A DNA stretch of 64,000 nucleotides from Hemileia vastatrix (Eukaryota; Basidiomycota; Pucciniomycetes; Pucciniales; Zaghouaniaceae). Numbering within the stretch: the first letter of the stretch is position 1; every line of letters begins with the position of its first letter. The stretch covers positions 19,098,606 to 19,162,605 of the forward strand of contig JASXTE010000001.1 in assembly GCA_030280995.1 (NCBI GenBank), in the 5' to 3' direction. The notes under the pieces were generated by a model that worked only from the letters and a program-made list of their open reading frames with translations, ran no database searches and was not told where the DNA came from. Positions 35,201 through 47,851 of this stretch are shown here, one piece after another. The position numbers and the translations under genes are program-made.

Positions 35201-35657
35201 GGATGAAGGAGACCTTACCGGAGACGACGATGAAGATTGCGGCGGTGATACTGATTGCATCGTCAGTATTTCCAACGAGAACACTAACGGCGGCAGAAGC
35301 GATGAGGAGAAGATTGAGAGGACTCTGATAGAACTGAGCGAGGAACTTGTTGAGAAGGGACAGATGAGGGTCGAGATGGAACTCATTGAGACCATGAAGA
35401 GAGCGCAAATGGGGAACGGCGGCAGAAGCAAGACCGTTGAGGGGATGTGAGGGAAGATGGTTGAAGAGGGCATCTACCGACTGGAGAGCAAAGTGTGCGG
35501 AAGGAGTGGGAGGGATGTTTGTATGGATTGCGACATTTGAACTACTCAGAGAGAGTCGAGGGTGAGGAAGGGGTGGAAGATGGGAGTCATCGGCACGCCT
35601 GAGAAGGGTTGAGAACGCAAAGTTGGCAGACGAAGAAGATGAAGAAGACGAAGACAT
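32262..35657 (-). CDS. PMR1: Pmr1/SPCA-type Golgi Ca2+/Mn2+ P-type ATPase
   Basis: Exons 35657-35219, 35156-34605 and 34366-32262 (introns 62 and 238 nt) join in phase to 1031 aa. P2A-ATPase signatures occur in order: SLLNKFLAQFYQSPLNLLL, the actuator TGET (in ESTLTGETRP), AAIPEGLP in transmembrane helix 4, the phosphorylated DKTGTLT, GDAEHTALAIA, TGDGVNDAPALKMADIGI, and NAMQILFINILMDGPPSQSLG in helix 6, which is typical of SPCA pumps. It should load Ca2+ and Mn2+ into the Golgi. Start ATG at 35657 begins a Ser run. The length exceeds yeast Pmr1 (about 950 aa); the excess is mostly an N-terminal Ser/Pro segment and a His/Asp/Ser-rich insert late in the protein. Confidence 0.95.
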
Positions 35658-35745
35658 ATGGCCAGCTTCACTGACTGCTGCCAACGCTCACTGACTCACT
35701 GACTGACTGCCTCACTGACTGACTGCTGCCAACGCTCACTCTGCC

Positions 35746-36709
35746 TCACTCGCCCTTCCGCCACTGCTCAGCCAGCGCCCGCCCACGCCCCACAAGAGCA
35801 ACACACTGTCCCCGCACTCGCTCAACTCCCGCGGCCCCACTGAGCCACATCTCGCCTGTCTGGCCCACCAGCTGCTCTCTCGCCCTCTTCATCTCTGGAA
35901 ACCTCCTGCTCTCCACCTCCCCCGCATACTCAACCATCCGCCGTCCCGTCTCCGGAAGAAACCGCCACCATGCTATCCCTCCAAACACAACCGGCGTCAT
36001 CGTCCTCAACACGATCCCTCGTCTGCTGGCCATCACCGAGCCCAGCAGTCCTCCTACTCCCACACTGCACACACATTCTCCGCATCAGTAGTCGGGTCTC
36101 TCCTCTCTTCTTCTCTCTCTACTTACTATAAAATCCCTGGCGTCAATCCTTCTTCCTTGCTCACCAATCTGTCCACTACTCCTCCTACTTTCTGCTCCAC
36201 TCCAATCCATTCATCTATCCCTCCTCTCATCTGTTCCTTCATCTTTTGTTCCCATCTTTCATACCATTCTCGTACGGCTCGCACTTCTCTTTCTAGTGCC
36301 ACGTGCGTACGCTCTAATCTAATTTCTTTCGCTGGCTCTTCATAGATCGTCATCTGTAATGTATCCAATCAGATTACAAATCTCCTTCATACACTTTTTT
36401 CATTTAGTAACATAAACCACCATGATCTTCAACTATGAGCATCATTATCATAATCATCTTCCACTAGTGAATTGTATTGGTTGTATATAGCTATATTCAT
36501 CTTCTTCTTCTTCTTCTTCTTTTTTTTTTTTTTATTTATTTTTTTATTTTTTTTCAACAAAACGATTCTACTTGTTGATCGTTGCCTCTTTAATCGTTGT
36601 AACTAATACTAACACCAATATTGACAGACAGAAATATACGAAAATTAAATAAACCGTCACTCACTTGATATCTATTAAGATGTCCATCTTCTCTTTTAAC
36701 TTCCTTCAT
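35746..36709 (-). CDS. MICOS subunit of the MIC26/MIC27 (apolipoprotein O) family
   Basis: Exons 36709-36665, 36353-36127 and 36064-35746 join in phase (donors GTGAGT and GTAAGT) to 196 aa. The protein starts MKEVKREDGHLN, then MTIYEEPAKEI, a charged helical region, and the diagnostic stretch LTPGILYVGVGGLLGS, which exists only after splicing exons 2 and 3. It continues GIVLRTMTPVVFGGIAWWRFLPET, giving two short membrane segments that would span the inner mitochondrial membrane at cristae junctions. The C-terminus is amphipathic. The gene ends 88 bp upstream of the ATPase start and runs the same way. No obvious mitochondrial presequence is seen in the short first exon, so an upstream exon may be missing. 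Confidence 0.82.
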
Positions 36710-37098
36710 GATAGATATTTATATATAGAGAGAGTGTGTGTGTGTGTGTGTGTAACAAAGTTGAAATATGACGTGTGAAGGTCCCGGAAGAAAAGAGTTT
36801 TTGGTTCTCCTTCTTATCTTTCTGCCCACTATGCAATCTAATATATCTTCCCAATCACTTTGTTTCGTATAATATATACATATACATATCTTATGCATAG
36901 AGAGTGATTCATGACATAAATGTTCTGCTTCGTTATTTTATTTATGGATTTCATTCTTAAGCATACAAACATTTTCTTCCATTAGATTTCTTAATGTCTT
37001 CTCTAAGTAAGTAAGTAAGCTATATGCTAGCCAATCATCATACAATCTGGATATCTTATCTCATTTTGTTCACTTAATGATTTATAAAAAGGGAAGCC
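36710..37098. other. 5' flank of the MICOS gene
   Basis: It contains a (GT)n tract near 36735-36752 and no recognised gene. It probably includes the MICOS promoter. Confidence 0.5.
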
Positions 37099-37110
37099 TT
37101 AAAGGGACCA

Positions 37111-37153
<43 letters not shown>

Positions 37154-37438
37154 TGTCTCATTTGCCTATTTTCACCTTAATTAACTAACAACCTATCTAC
37201 CTGAACAATGAATCTAAAACTACAAGAGTGAACAAAAATAATGGTAATCTAACGCTAACCTCTAGAGAATCAAAAATAATGATAGCAATCTAACACACAC
37301 TTTTAAAAGCAGCAAAAAAGCAACCTTAATCCAACACATTCTCATCAAGTGGAGGTGAGTCTCAGGTGAATGATACTGCCAACTTAATAGGGGCTAGGAA
37401 GAGTTGACACACCAACCATAGAAAGGTGGTCCCTTTAA
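37099..37438. mobile_element. MITE with 17-bp perfect terminal inverted repeats
   Basis: TTAAAGGGACCACCTTT at 37099-37115 is exactly inverted at 37422-37438. The 340-bp interior begins with a polyT run of about 40 bp and has no coding capacity. The symmetry and size fit a non-autonomous DNA transposon. A target duplication could not be assigned with confidence. Confidence 0.75.
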
Positions 37439-37875
37439 AGTCTCCCAATAAATATATAAAAAATTATAGAATTTCCTATTATTATCATAATAATAATAAG
37501 AGGGTCTCAAACATTACCAAATACACCACAAAAAAAAGGTACCAAACCCACCATCAAAAAAATGAAATCCAACTTCCCTGGACAGGTGTATTTCAACAGC
37601 ATTTTTGTCCCCAAACATCTCTTCTTTTGCGTCAAACAAGTCATCAAAACACTTCCCTTCATAATCATGATCAGTCAACATTAGGTAGAAAGATGCCAAC
37701 ACTAGGTACAAAAGCACCAACACCTAATCCTTAAGGGCTTATTCATATGAGCAACTTACCAGAACTTAATCAATCCCATAATCATACACTTACCCTTAAT
37801 CTTTACCACTCTTCACTAACATAACATACCACTTTCAGTCCACCATCAACTTGTAGATCACTGCTGTAGCTGTAG

Positions 37876-38312
37876 CTCTTGATCTAATGGTTAACTCTGA
37901 TACCAATTCTGATGCAGAACTTGACTTGGCTTTGATGTACAACACATGTTGGACAACCACTACTTATTTCCTAGAACACCTTCCATACATCACCAACCTC
38001 AATATCACCTTGATGTTTTTGCCAACATTCCTGAAGCTAGCTTTCAACAGATGTTTTGTAAAACCTTTCCTGGATTTCTCATTTTACTTGAATTAAATTC
38101 AAGATCAGGTTACTGTAGACTGGATTACTGCTGGTCTTATCATCCACAATCTTCTTGCTAACTTAAAAGATGGATGGAACAAGCTTGATGAAGATGAAAT
38201 TCCTGATCCACCTCCACCAATAGAATCTAACAGTACTTTATCATCTCAACCCAGTTCTATGTGTGCTAAAATACTACCAATCACCCTTTTTTTTTTTCAT
38301 TTTGACAGCCTA
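37876..38312 (+). pseudogene. Internally deleted Harbinger transposase (D)
   Basis: The N-terminal part corresponds to NSDTNSDAELDLALMY and then, in another frame, FPRTPSIHHQPQYHLDVFAN followed by the FRTSPDSFFKL equivalent. At about 38100 it jumps to the C-terminal part (IIHNLLANLKDGWNKLDEDE ... ILPITLF). All three catalytic residues fall in the missing middle, so it cannot be active. Confidence 0.75.
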
Positions 38313-38564
38313 GCTTACCTGGTTTACAATTTGTTTTTTTTTTTTTTTCGTGTAATAATAATTTTTTGCCAATGAAATTCCCCTAGTTTCTCAGTTTCAT
38401 GTGTTTTTGGTTCAGCTCCTAGACTTGAAATCACATTCAATTTTTCTAAGATTCTGTCTTACTAAGATATTTCATCTTCTCTTTTTCTCTAACTTCCATC
38501 TTTCATTGTTGGTTATTGATCCTTTTCACTTCACTGCACTCAAAGTAAGTCACTTTCTCTCTCT

Positions 38565-38605
<41 letters not shown>

Positions 38606-38949
38606 TTTAAGTGCTAATTGAAATGTCTTTTTTCTTGTCTCTCTTTTTTTTTTTATCATCTTTTTTTGTTTTGATTGCTGATTTATCTGTTCTTCTTTCC
38701 TTTTTTTCCCTTTTTTTTTCTTGTTTTCTATCATTTTTATTCTTAATTTATTGACTTTTGGGTGTGTGTGTGTCAGGATAAGATCAACTAAAAAGACATG
38801 AACTAGCTTGAAAAGTCTTTGTCTAGAAGATTTTAATGGTCCTATATGAATACTGTAGTGCAGATCCAACAAATAGTAAAATATAATTCAAAATAAAGAT
38901 CTCAGTAATATAATTCTCACTATTTTTATATATGGCTTACAATCTTTTT

Positions 38950-40227
38950 AGTTGGTACAAAAATAGAGTTTTAATAATTCAGATACTACTCAAAAGACTT
39001 ATAAAAGTACTAATTGATGTGTATTGTAATTGATTTGGTTATATGGTGTAAATTGTAATGATAAAGAATGTAGAAACAAGACCCAAAAACCTCTTCCTTT
39101 TATACACACTGAGTTCCCCAATGATTCCCTTGATGTACCACTCCAATACACAGTTAATGACGCCTAAAACCAACTAATAGACATGCTCATCAACATCCCC
39201 AGTAACCCATGATATAATTAGAAGAGTAACAACCATCAAAATCCTGTAATAATAAGGAAAATCCATCAAAATTAAAGAATAAGATAAAAAGAGAGTATAT
39301 GCGTATTAAACAATAATATAAAAGACTAAAAAGGGAATTTTTTAGGTTAATAAAAGCTTAATAATAAGGGGGATTCACTGTAGAAATGATGGGGCTAATC
39401 CTGACATTATACTACATGAAATTCTCATTCAAAAATGACCAATATTGACTGAGAAACCACCCAGAAACTCAAAAAAGAGTGTGAGATGTGGGGTAACTAC
39501 ATGAAGTCCTTGGAAGGCGCTTGCACAGGTAAATCCTTGACTAAATTTAGGCAAATTTAAGCATGGTGATGAAATTAGATGCCAAGAGTGAGGTTACTAA
39601 TGAAATTAGTGCATATAAACAGGGTCAATGCATTATTAATTAAGCTAGGACACTAAATAAGCACCTCTCGCCTATTTTAGTGTGTTTTCCCACAGTGGGC
39701 GTAGAATGTGAAGTAATTAGAGTGTGAAAAAGCCAACTTTGCTAAAAATGAAGCTCAGGCAGTATGTGGCCAGTACACAGAAGCCATTTCTGGCATAAAA
39801 AACACCAAATTTGAAAAGTGTTATTTTTATGCATTTGAGTAGCCAAATCAATAGTCCTAATTAAGACAAATTGAACTGTCAAAGCGCATATAATCAACTT
39901 TTAAGTGATTTAAAGCGCATTTCTTGTTTTTTGCATCAAACAGTGAAAATAACAGCTTTAAGTGTACTTAAAAATTATGCAGCCTTATATTTAAGGTTCT
40001 TAAGATTACCCTAACATATCCCAGCTTAATATTAAGCAAATGAGACTTATATAAGGTGGATATATGCATGTATATAAGGTGTTGTAATGGCATATTTTGC
40101 GTATTATCATAATTTTACTTATGTATACTGTTTGTGTACTCTCATTTATTGTTCCCATGTATAGTTCATGTGTTTAGCATAACTTATAAGTACTTTTTAC
40201 TCAGTCCTGGGGATATACAGGCTGACA
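38950..40227 (-). repeat. Probable solo LTR inside D
   Basis: On the minus strand it begins TGTCAGCCTGTATATCCCC at 40227, close to the LTR start of gypsy element 1 (TGTCAGCCAGGCTATACC), and has a TATAAAA box near 39100. No gag or pol flanks it. The far boundary is not certain. Confidence 0.4.
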
Positions 40228-40262
40228 GTGTGTGTGTGTGTTTTTTTTTGTTGGTCATTTTC

Positions 40263-40296
<34 letters not shown>

Positions 40297-41244
40297 GCCT
40301 TTTTCTTTGCTAAATAATTTTCTTTGGAATCATTCTTACAAACATTTTCTGAGGAATTTCCACTTACTCTGAGATGTTTTTGGTATTTTATTTAGTTAAA
40401 CCCTTCCAGAAACACTTTCCAAGCATATCTCAGTGAATTTTTAGGTGTTTTTGGGCTATTTTAGGTCTATTTTTTTTTTCACCAAGTTAATTTGTAAATG
40501 CTTGCAAACTATTTGGAACCGTTTTAAAAGCATTTTAAGGTGTTTTAAAGTTGTTTTTAGCACTTTTTTTTTTTGGATGATTTTTGGAACTTTTTTTTTT
40601 TTTTTTTTTATTTTTATTTTATTTTATTTTATTTTTTTTTTATTTTTTTTTTTTTTTTGGAAATGTTTGGAACACTTTTTTTTTGGGTACTTTTTGGGAC
40701 ACTTTTTTTATTTTTATTTTTTTATTTTTTTATTTTTTTATTTTTTTTAGCAACTTTTTGGGACTTTTTTTTTTTTTTTTTTTTTTTTTATTCAGGTTGT
40801 TTGAGGAGAGCTTTTTAAGGTAAGTTTTATCCAATTTTGATTAAGGATAGGGTTTCATATAGGTTTTCAAATTTTATTTTTTATTTCAAAAATTAATATT
40901 TTAAAAGTCATATATGATCCTCTGCTTACCTAAATGAATGAGCCATCAGGCTGTGTGTCATATAACAGTAATCATGAGAAAATTTGTTTTTCTCATGAGG
41001 GTCATGTATACATTTGTGTTTGGTTTCATTGACTTTGGTCACAGACAATTTCCACTCACATGTTTACTTGAATTGTCATTAATTTAGGTTTGTTAATTAT
41101 CTTATAAAATTTGTTTACATGTTAATTTATCCAATGAACCTACATTTTGGCAATCTATGCCCCTACTTTAATAAAACACAGTTGAGGGTATTGCCATTTT
41201 TTTTTTTTTTTTTTTTTTTTGTATTAAATGTTTTTCTGACTTTG

Positions 41245-41284
<40 letters not shown>

Positions 41285-41330
41285 ACGATCCCCACCCCCT
41301 GTTATAGTAAATAGAAGGGGAGGGTATTTA

Positions 41331-41374
<44 letters not shown>

Positions 41375-41600
41375 CCTTTGATTGTGAATGAAACCATGTC
41401 TTTTCCTCAAAAAGTAGTTGACGTTCTGCAGTTTTTTTTTTAATGAGACTCCCACTTCATGATTTCAATTTGTGCTTGTTCTTTTTCTGCAACAAGTTTA
41501 CCTTTTAAGAGTAAGAGAAATAAATCAATAAAAATTCTTTAGTCAAAACAAAAAATAAAAAATATAACCTTGTTTGCGTTTATTAAAAATCTCCCCATAA
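40228..41600. other. T-rich and A-rich simple sequence in D
   Basis: Long polyT and polyA runs (40265-40296, 40590-40660, 41243-41281, 41332-41370) make spurious poly-Phe and poly-Lys frames. Between them, 40920-41040 resembles the 3' flank of the oxygenase gene, and 41130-41340 keeps two minisatellite cores (GTATTGCCA, CCCCACCCCCTG). Confidence 0.6.
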
Positions 41601-41629
41601 GCAGAAAAAAGCAGCCTTTGATGTTGATT

Positions 41630-42388
41630 GAGTTGTCACAAAAATAGCAGAAGCTCTTTGTTTGAGTCTGTTGCTAGGAGGGGCTGATTCTTTATCATCT
41701 AATCTTTCCTTTTTCAGCTAATTCCTTAAGTATTTCTAGATTTGATGAGGCTTGTGTCTGGCTCAACCATGGGGAGTAAATCAGCACTACAAAAGAAAAA
41801 ATAATAGCAAAATTAGTTTAGTCTTACTACCATGTGCTCATGAAGCTCAATGTCAGAATAAGAAGATGGTTCTACAAATTCTGGAGAGTCAAGGAAAGGA
41901 TCTAAAGGAAAAATCTTGAATATTTCTATGAGACTCAGTAATTATTGGGCCTTGATTCATGTTCAAGGGGTTGACATCAGAACTTTGTTTAAAGAGTTTT
42001 TCCATTTAATCATAAAGAGGACACATAGAGTTGAGTTTTTCAGAAACAGATGTGATTCCACGCTTCTCATCATCCTTGGTAACTCCAAACCCAGTTGAAG
42101 AAGAAGACATCTTTGCTTTCATGTATTTTGTTTGATTATTTTTTGAATCTTTCCTTCATTTGCTTTTTTTGTCAAATCCATCTTACCTTAAGTTTTTGAT
42201 TTCAGCTCTACTTCTATTTGATTAAAGTCACTCAATTTTGATGTAGGTGGATGACCAACTTGAGTGGACTTTGCATAGCCAAAAAAGGAATCAAAATTTG
42301 ATTTAATTTTCAACCAGCTAATTACAATCTGTATGTCATACAGTTTCAATTGAGTAAATTTTTGAGAAGTAGATTTTGGGTGAGGCAT
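41630..42388 (-). pseudogene. Broken Myb-like gene of D
   Basis: From the ATG at 42388 it encodes MPHPKSTSQKFTQLKLYDIQ and WLKIKSNFDSFFGYAKSTQV, clearly related to the Myb-like protein of copies A and B. After 42188 the frame shifts, but MKERFKK and SSSTGFGVTKDD remain recognisable. Later exons are only hinted at. Confidence 0.7.
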
Positions 42389-42848
42389 GAACCAAAAAAA
42401 ATTAATGAAAAAAAGAAAATTTTGTTGAAGAAAAGGAGAAACTAACAAAGATTTTAGATATTGATGATGCCTTGTATAAAAATATGAGGTTTTGGGTATA
42501 GAAATTTGAACAGGAACATTTTCAAAAAAAAAAAAAAAATCATAAAATGGAATAGACTTACTGTGGTGTGAAAGGGAAAAGTTTAAGTTGGAAATGAACT
42601 GGGGGAGAAAAGTTATGATATTGAGTATATGGGTGAGGATGGAAGGAAGGTGATGTGAAGCTGATTGGGAGGATGTGGGTACTTGTGGGCTGAGTTGTGG
42701 TTAAGAAAATTGTACAAAAATATGACAATATTTGACCCCATGTTTGAGACCCCTAGTACCAAATCAGCCATGTTTCATGGCATGTTTGTGTGGTGTTTTT
42801 CAAATGAAACACACTAGTTGTGTTTGGTAATTTTTGATACCCCCTATT

Positions 42849-44610
42849 AAGAATTTATCCCTTTATATTTCTGCATGAAATTAAAACACTTCAAAAAAAA
42901 AAAAAGTCCCTTTGTTCCCAAAAAATCAAGTCCTATTCCTCTAAAGATTTTCCTATCATTTATTTCTCTACAATCATGGATGCTTCTACTATCGATCCCA
43001 TTTCTATTGACATCTTGAGGTCCTACACCAGAACTAGTCACAATACATCTTCAGTTCAAAAACAGATTGTTTCTATTTATTTATCTAAAACTGAAAAAAA
43101 TTATCAAAATATTTTCACAGAAGCCAAAGTTTTGTGTGGGTGATCTTATCTCTGCACATGAAAAGGTGCTTTAAACTCTTCTTGGAAAGCTGTTCTCCTC
43201 AACAACTATAGCTCCAGTTTGTGGTTGGGCTCTGGTTCAAGAAAAACCTTTTCTCCCCATTGAGGCTCTTCTTGTTCCTCACCTAGATCTCACCCTTCCC
43301 CCTAAAATCAGTATGTTAATTTTCTGTTTACCAGCACATATTAGCATATTTTAAGGTTTAAGGTGTTTTATGTTCTTTTATGGTTTTATGGCTTCAGGGG
43401 GCCCGGCGGCTTCTAGGGGGGGCACCCACCTTGGTCTTAGAATTCTGGGGAGTTCTTCTAGTGGGTTTTTATTCAATTTGGCTGTCAGAATTGCCAAATT
43501 TGTTGCTGTAGCATAGATTTTTAGATGGGGGTGTGTGTTTACATAGTGGAAAAGACAGTTTGGGGCAACTTTCATTATCAATCAACCATCTGGCAATTAG
43601 ATCACTGTTTTTAACTCAGTTTTTCACTGTTTTTTTTGGTCACAATTGGCTGTTTTTATTGCAAAGTGAGTTATTCATTTGACTTAATTTTGGAAACTGG
43701 TCTCTATGGTGTAGCTTTGCAACCTGCATCAAGTATGATTGCTGTTTTCTGTGCAACAAGTGCAAAGTGTTTTTTGGTTTTCTGGTGTGGATCTTTCTTC
43801 ATTTCAGGTTTGTTTTGTTCTGTGGTCTATCTAGACTACTGTCTTGACTTTTTAAGAAGTCAATAAGTGTGTTGGAAGGGGTATTTTAACATTCTCTAAT
43901 TTGCTGTAGCAAATTAATCTCACCTAGTATTTCTCAAATGGACAGGGGTTTTTCTCTCAAGTTTTTTCTCCAACTCCCTTGATCAAGGCTTATAGCCAGT
44001 ACTATAGGTTGGTCTACAATGGCTGGTCCAGTATAGAAGTTAGTTCTGGAAGGAATAATTTGGAGATTACACTTGATTTTCTTAAGCCTGCAAAAATCAC
44101 AGGCAGTTCTTCCAGGAAGACCAGGGTTAGAAATTAGACAAGGAACCTGGTATTTGGCAGAAAGTTCACATGGGATGGAAAGGTCTTTTGATGAAATATT
44201 GATGATGATATTGATTATAAAATAAATTGAAAATATTCAGGGCAAGTTAAGGTAGTTGGTTGAAGAGGATGAAGAGAGGATGAATATGTGTTTGATTAAT
44301 TATGCAAATTTAAAGAATGAGGACATTCTTTATACAAGGGAGGATGTGGCAGTCTAAAGTTTATTAAAAAGAAGATTTATGGAGTTGTTTGTTGAGATTG
44401 GAAAAGCCAATCCATTTTTATAAATGGTGAATATTTAAAGAGTTGTGTATATAAAGGGTTGAAAGAGTAACTTTACAAGTCAAGATCAAACAAATAATTA
44501 ATAGTCAGGAAATGCAAGTATAGGACTAAAAGTGTATGTAAATTAAATTCAGCAGTAACCAGAAAATTTGAAAAGTTTTATGGAATTTTCACCATTTTTC
44601 TACTATTTTT
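42849..44610. other. Unassigned stretch between D and C
   Basis: An ATG at 42976 opens a 55-codon frame (MDASTIDPISIDILRSY) ending at a TGA near 43143; nearby, in another phase, a segment reads GWALVQEKPFLPIEALLVPH. These could be pieces of a broken gene, but no family is recognised. The rest (43330-44610) has no clear coding content. Confidence 0.35.
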
Positions 44611-44959
44611 AATAGGGGGTATCAAAGTTGACCAATCTTCAATTAAATTAATGGTGGATAAAAATCCTTATACTCCAATTATCTTCCACAACTATTTTTA
44701 CTAATAATTGGGTTATTAGACATTTTACATGTCAAAGTTTACTTCTTATCCAACATTTTTCCACTCAATTTATCATAACCACATATTGGACAACTTTCTG
44801 TCATAACCACATCTTGGCCTACTTTCATTCATAACCACATCTTTGACTACTCTCTAGATATGCCTTCTACCTTTCTGAAAACTACCATTCTCTCCATTCA
44901 GAACACCTCACTACCTCATATGCTTGTTTTTGCTCCTTTTCATCCTCAATTATCTTAAC

Positions 44960-46250
44960 ATGCCCCATCATCATAGATCTTCTCAAAGGCAGCCTTCCCC
45001 CAGTTGTACTTCAAATTGCACTACTCCCTCTTTCCCCTTCTCAGCCAAGAAATCAAAGACTGTTCAATTAAAAAAATATGATCATCTCATTATTATCAAC
45101 TGGCTAAAAACTATATCTAACTATGATTCTTGTTTAGGTACTGAAAATGCAACTAAAGTAGGACGGCCCCCTGCATCTAAAGTAAATGTTCATCTACTAA
45201 TGGCCAATGAATTACAGAATAATACCAAGGGAAGGATAGATCTTTTTTCTAAACAGATTTCTGAGAGTTTCAAGCATTACTGAGTCAAATACAAGAAGTA
45301 AAAGACTCTTTCATCTTCCAGTGGTTTTGGTATTACCAACATCAATGTCAGTAAGGGCATAAAATCCATAGATGATAAACTTGAATATTTATGTCCTTAC
45401 TTTAAAGAGATGGATGCTATTTTCAGAGAGCAAACTGATGTCAATCCTGAAAACATTTTGGATGGTGAAGATTCTGTCTGCAAAAATGATGTTGAAACAA
45501 ATCTTTTCCCATCCTCTTCCTCCACTTAAGTCTCCCCTGTTCTAAATTCAATGAATATAGATAGTTTTGCTATAGATCCTTATGGAAGTTTAAACCAAAC
45601 CAATCTAATTCAAGTATGTTTTTTTTCTTTTATCTTACCAATTCCTTTTTTTTATTTACATTTAATTATTTCTAAAAATGCTGAAGAAAAAATGCAGGAG
45701 CCAAAAATCAACTGAGTCTGAAGCCAGAAACAATGATGAGGAGAGAAAAGTGACCTTTAAAAAAAAGAAAAGGGCTTCAAGTTGTCTAATTTTCCACTCA
45801 CAAAGAAGAAGAAAAAGTGATACTTCATCCCAAACCTCTCTTTATTCTATAAAAGAATTTTTGGAGAAATGTGATTCTGGTAAGTAGTACCATACCTCTT
45901 TATACCTTAGTCTGCTTTTCTTCTATGCTTTGTTAATAATTCTTATCACTCTAGAACAAGTGGAAGTTGCTAAAGAGACTCTAAAGTTTGAAAAGCAAAA
46001 ATATGAGCTCAATTTAAGGAGGGATGATAGGGCACAAGACTTGGAGGATAAGAATTCCAAGCTAACTCTTAGTATTGAAAAATCAAAGAAAGAGGAGAAA
46101 ACACTCAAGAATCAAAACTTAATGGAACAGATGAAATTTAAGCATGATCTTGAAGAAAATTCAAAGACAAAATTTTTTTTAATGGAATGTGTTAAAGCCA
46201 ATAAATCTTATGATGAAATTGAATGTCTAATGAAATTTTTTAATGACTAG
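44960..46250 (+). pseudogene. Decayed Myb-like gene of C
   Basis: It keeps the three-exon layout of the intact gene: MPHHHRSSQRQPSPSC at the start, a middle exon from about 45680 and a coiled-coil exon (45954-46250). A TGA near 45282 stands where intact copies have CGA, and several more stops follow. The coiled coil has lost most of its repeats, with one full unit left instead of four. Confidence 0.85.
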
Positions 46251-47003
46251 TGTTTTTTATTTCTTTCATACTTCAACTATTCATAATGATTTTTACATAA
46301 AATTTTACAATAATTTCCTATATTTCATCACTCTATCCATCATTAGTTAAATTTTTGTATTTTAATGTTATAAATTTTTATTTAAATAAAATTTTCAAGT
46401 CTCATTTAAAAATTTGCCAATCCTCCCCCACTGCATTTTTTTGAAGTAAGCGGTGGGGATCACCAAAATTCTTTCAAGTCAAGAATCTTGAAAGTCTTAT
46501 ATGAAAATTTGGCATTACTACCCCCTGAATTTTACAGGTATCACTAAAATTCTTTCAAGTCAAGAATTTTTCAAGTCTTATAAAAAATTTTAGCAATACT
46601 CCCCCCTGCATTTTATTGAAGAAATTTTTACAAGTCAAAAATTTTACATGTCAGATTTGAGAATTTGGTAATACCCCCCCCCAGCATTTTATTGAAGTAA
46701 GGGGTGGGAATCACCAAAATTTAATATAATTACATAAATTAATATATAAAAAACAAATATATATCAATTTCCCTAGTTTTAAAGTAATGAAAATCCTCCC
46801 ACCAAAATGTGGAACAAGTCTAGAAGCTAAGTTTGGGACTTTCCACAGGTATAGGCAAGATGAACCCCATGAAAAAATTTAATGTTATCATGATTAGTGT
46901 TTATACAACACAAGGTTGTTGGCCCATTACTTTACTTTAGGAATATGAAATATAAGAGTTATTTATAATTTTTTTTTGAAAAAATACAAAATATTTGATG
47001 ACT

Positions 47004-47471
47004 CTACTCATCCCCATACTTTTTTGATCTACTTAAAGTTTTTTTATATTTGTTAAATCTACCTTCATTTTTTTTCCTTGTTTATTTGGTGGATTAATTT
47101 TTGACTGATTTGAAATGAACATCCAAAATGTGTGAACTCTTGACAAGATTCCAGGCCACGTGGAGATTTGGTCATTTGGTGATGATCCTCAGAAAGAGGC
47201 CCAAATTGTTTTGATCACACCATTTCCCAAACCAAAATTAATCATGTACTGATGGTCGGGAAAATATATAAGCCATGCCCTTTGATTTTATCTGGAGATG
47301 GTATTGGTTGGCCAGTTATTTAATTGATATATGAGAAAATTCCAAATGCAAGACAATTGGCATCATTTCTCTCAATATGAATCTTATTGTGGAATCCTGA
47401 ATGAGTAATAATAACATTTGAAAAAAAAGATATTGGTTGCTAAATTCTTCCCATTCCTGGTCACACCAATT
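47004..47471 (-). pseudogene. Oxygenase gene of C, 3' half
   Basis: On the minus strand the half-exon begins right after the copy B insertion, with NWCDQEWEE, and continues in broken frame through the regions equivalent to the metal-binding HxD (CATATTGAGAGAAATGATGC on the minus strand) and THFGCSFQIS. The His at the THFG position is shared with copies A and B. Confidence 0.8.
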
Positions 47472-47851
47472 AGGGGGTATCAATGTTCAGGGATCCACAA
47501 TTAGGGATCAGGAATTTTTTTTCCCGGGATCAGACATTATTAATTGCGGAAGATTCTTATCCACTAGCCCCAGGGCTAGTGGATAAGAAATCCACAATAA
47601 TGCATTATCCCGCCTCTTATACCCCAATTTCCACTCCTAATTCCTGATCCCAAACTCATCTCATCCATGATGGATTTTTAAGAAAGTCACATGACTTATA
47701 ATTGCTGATGCCATCCTTAAGTATTTCCTCACTCTATGCTACTTAATTTTGGTGGCGAACACTTAAGTTTTTTTTCTATCTACACACCCCAACTGCACAT
47801 TTGGCAGTGAATTCCCACTTCCCTCATCACATAACCCTTCCACCGGCAACA

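Larger units (their letters stand above)
37499..42845 (+). mobile_element. Diverged Harbinger relative D, mostly deleted
   Basis: The left end AGAGGGTCTCAAACATTACC (37499) matches the inverse of the right end, AGGGGGTATCAAAAATTACC, and similarity runs on through CAAA.AC, so its terminal repeats are longer than in A-C. The flanks are ATA and ATT, not identical. Inside are a deleted transposase (+), the oxygenase 3' flank (about 40920-41040), minisatellite traces (41130-41340) and a broken Myb-like gene (-). This is the order of copy B. No oxygenase coding sequence is recognisable. Confidence 0.7.

Noticed and set aside
38540..38872. Lys-rich frame, and Phe-rich frames at 40445-40823 and 41119-41455
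   Set aside because: They are translations of polyA/polyT and low-complexity tracts with no domain content.
44340..44610. TGTGGCAGTC as a possible LTR start
   Set aside because: No matching second LTR, internal coding region or target duplication could be found in the window.
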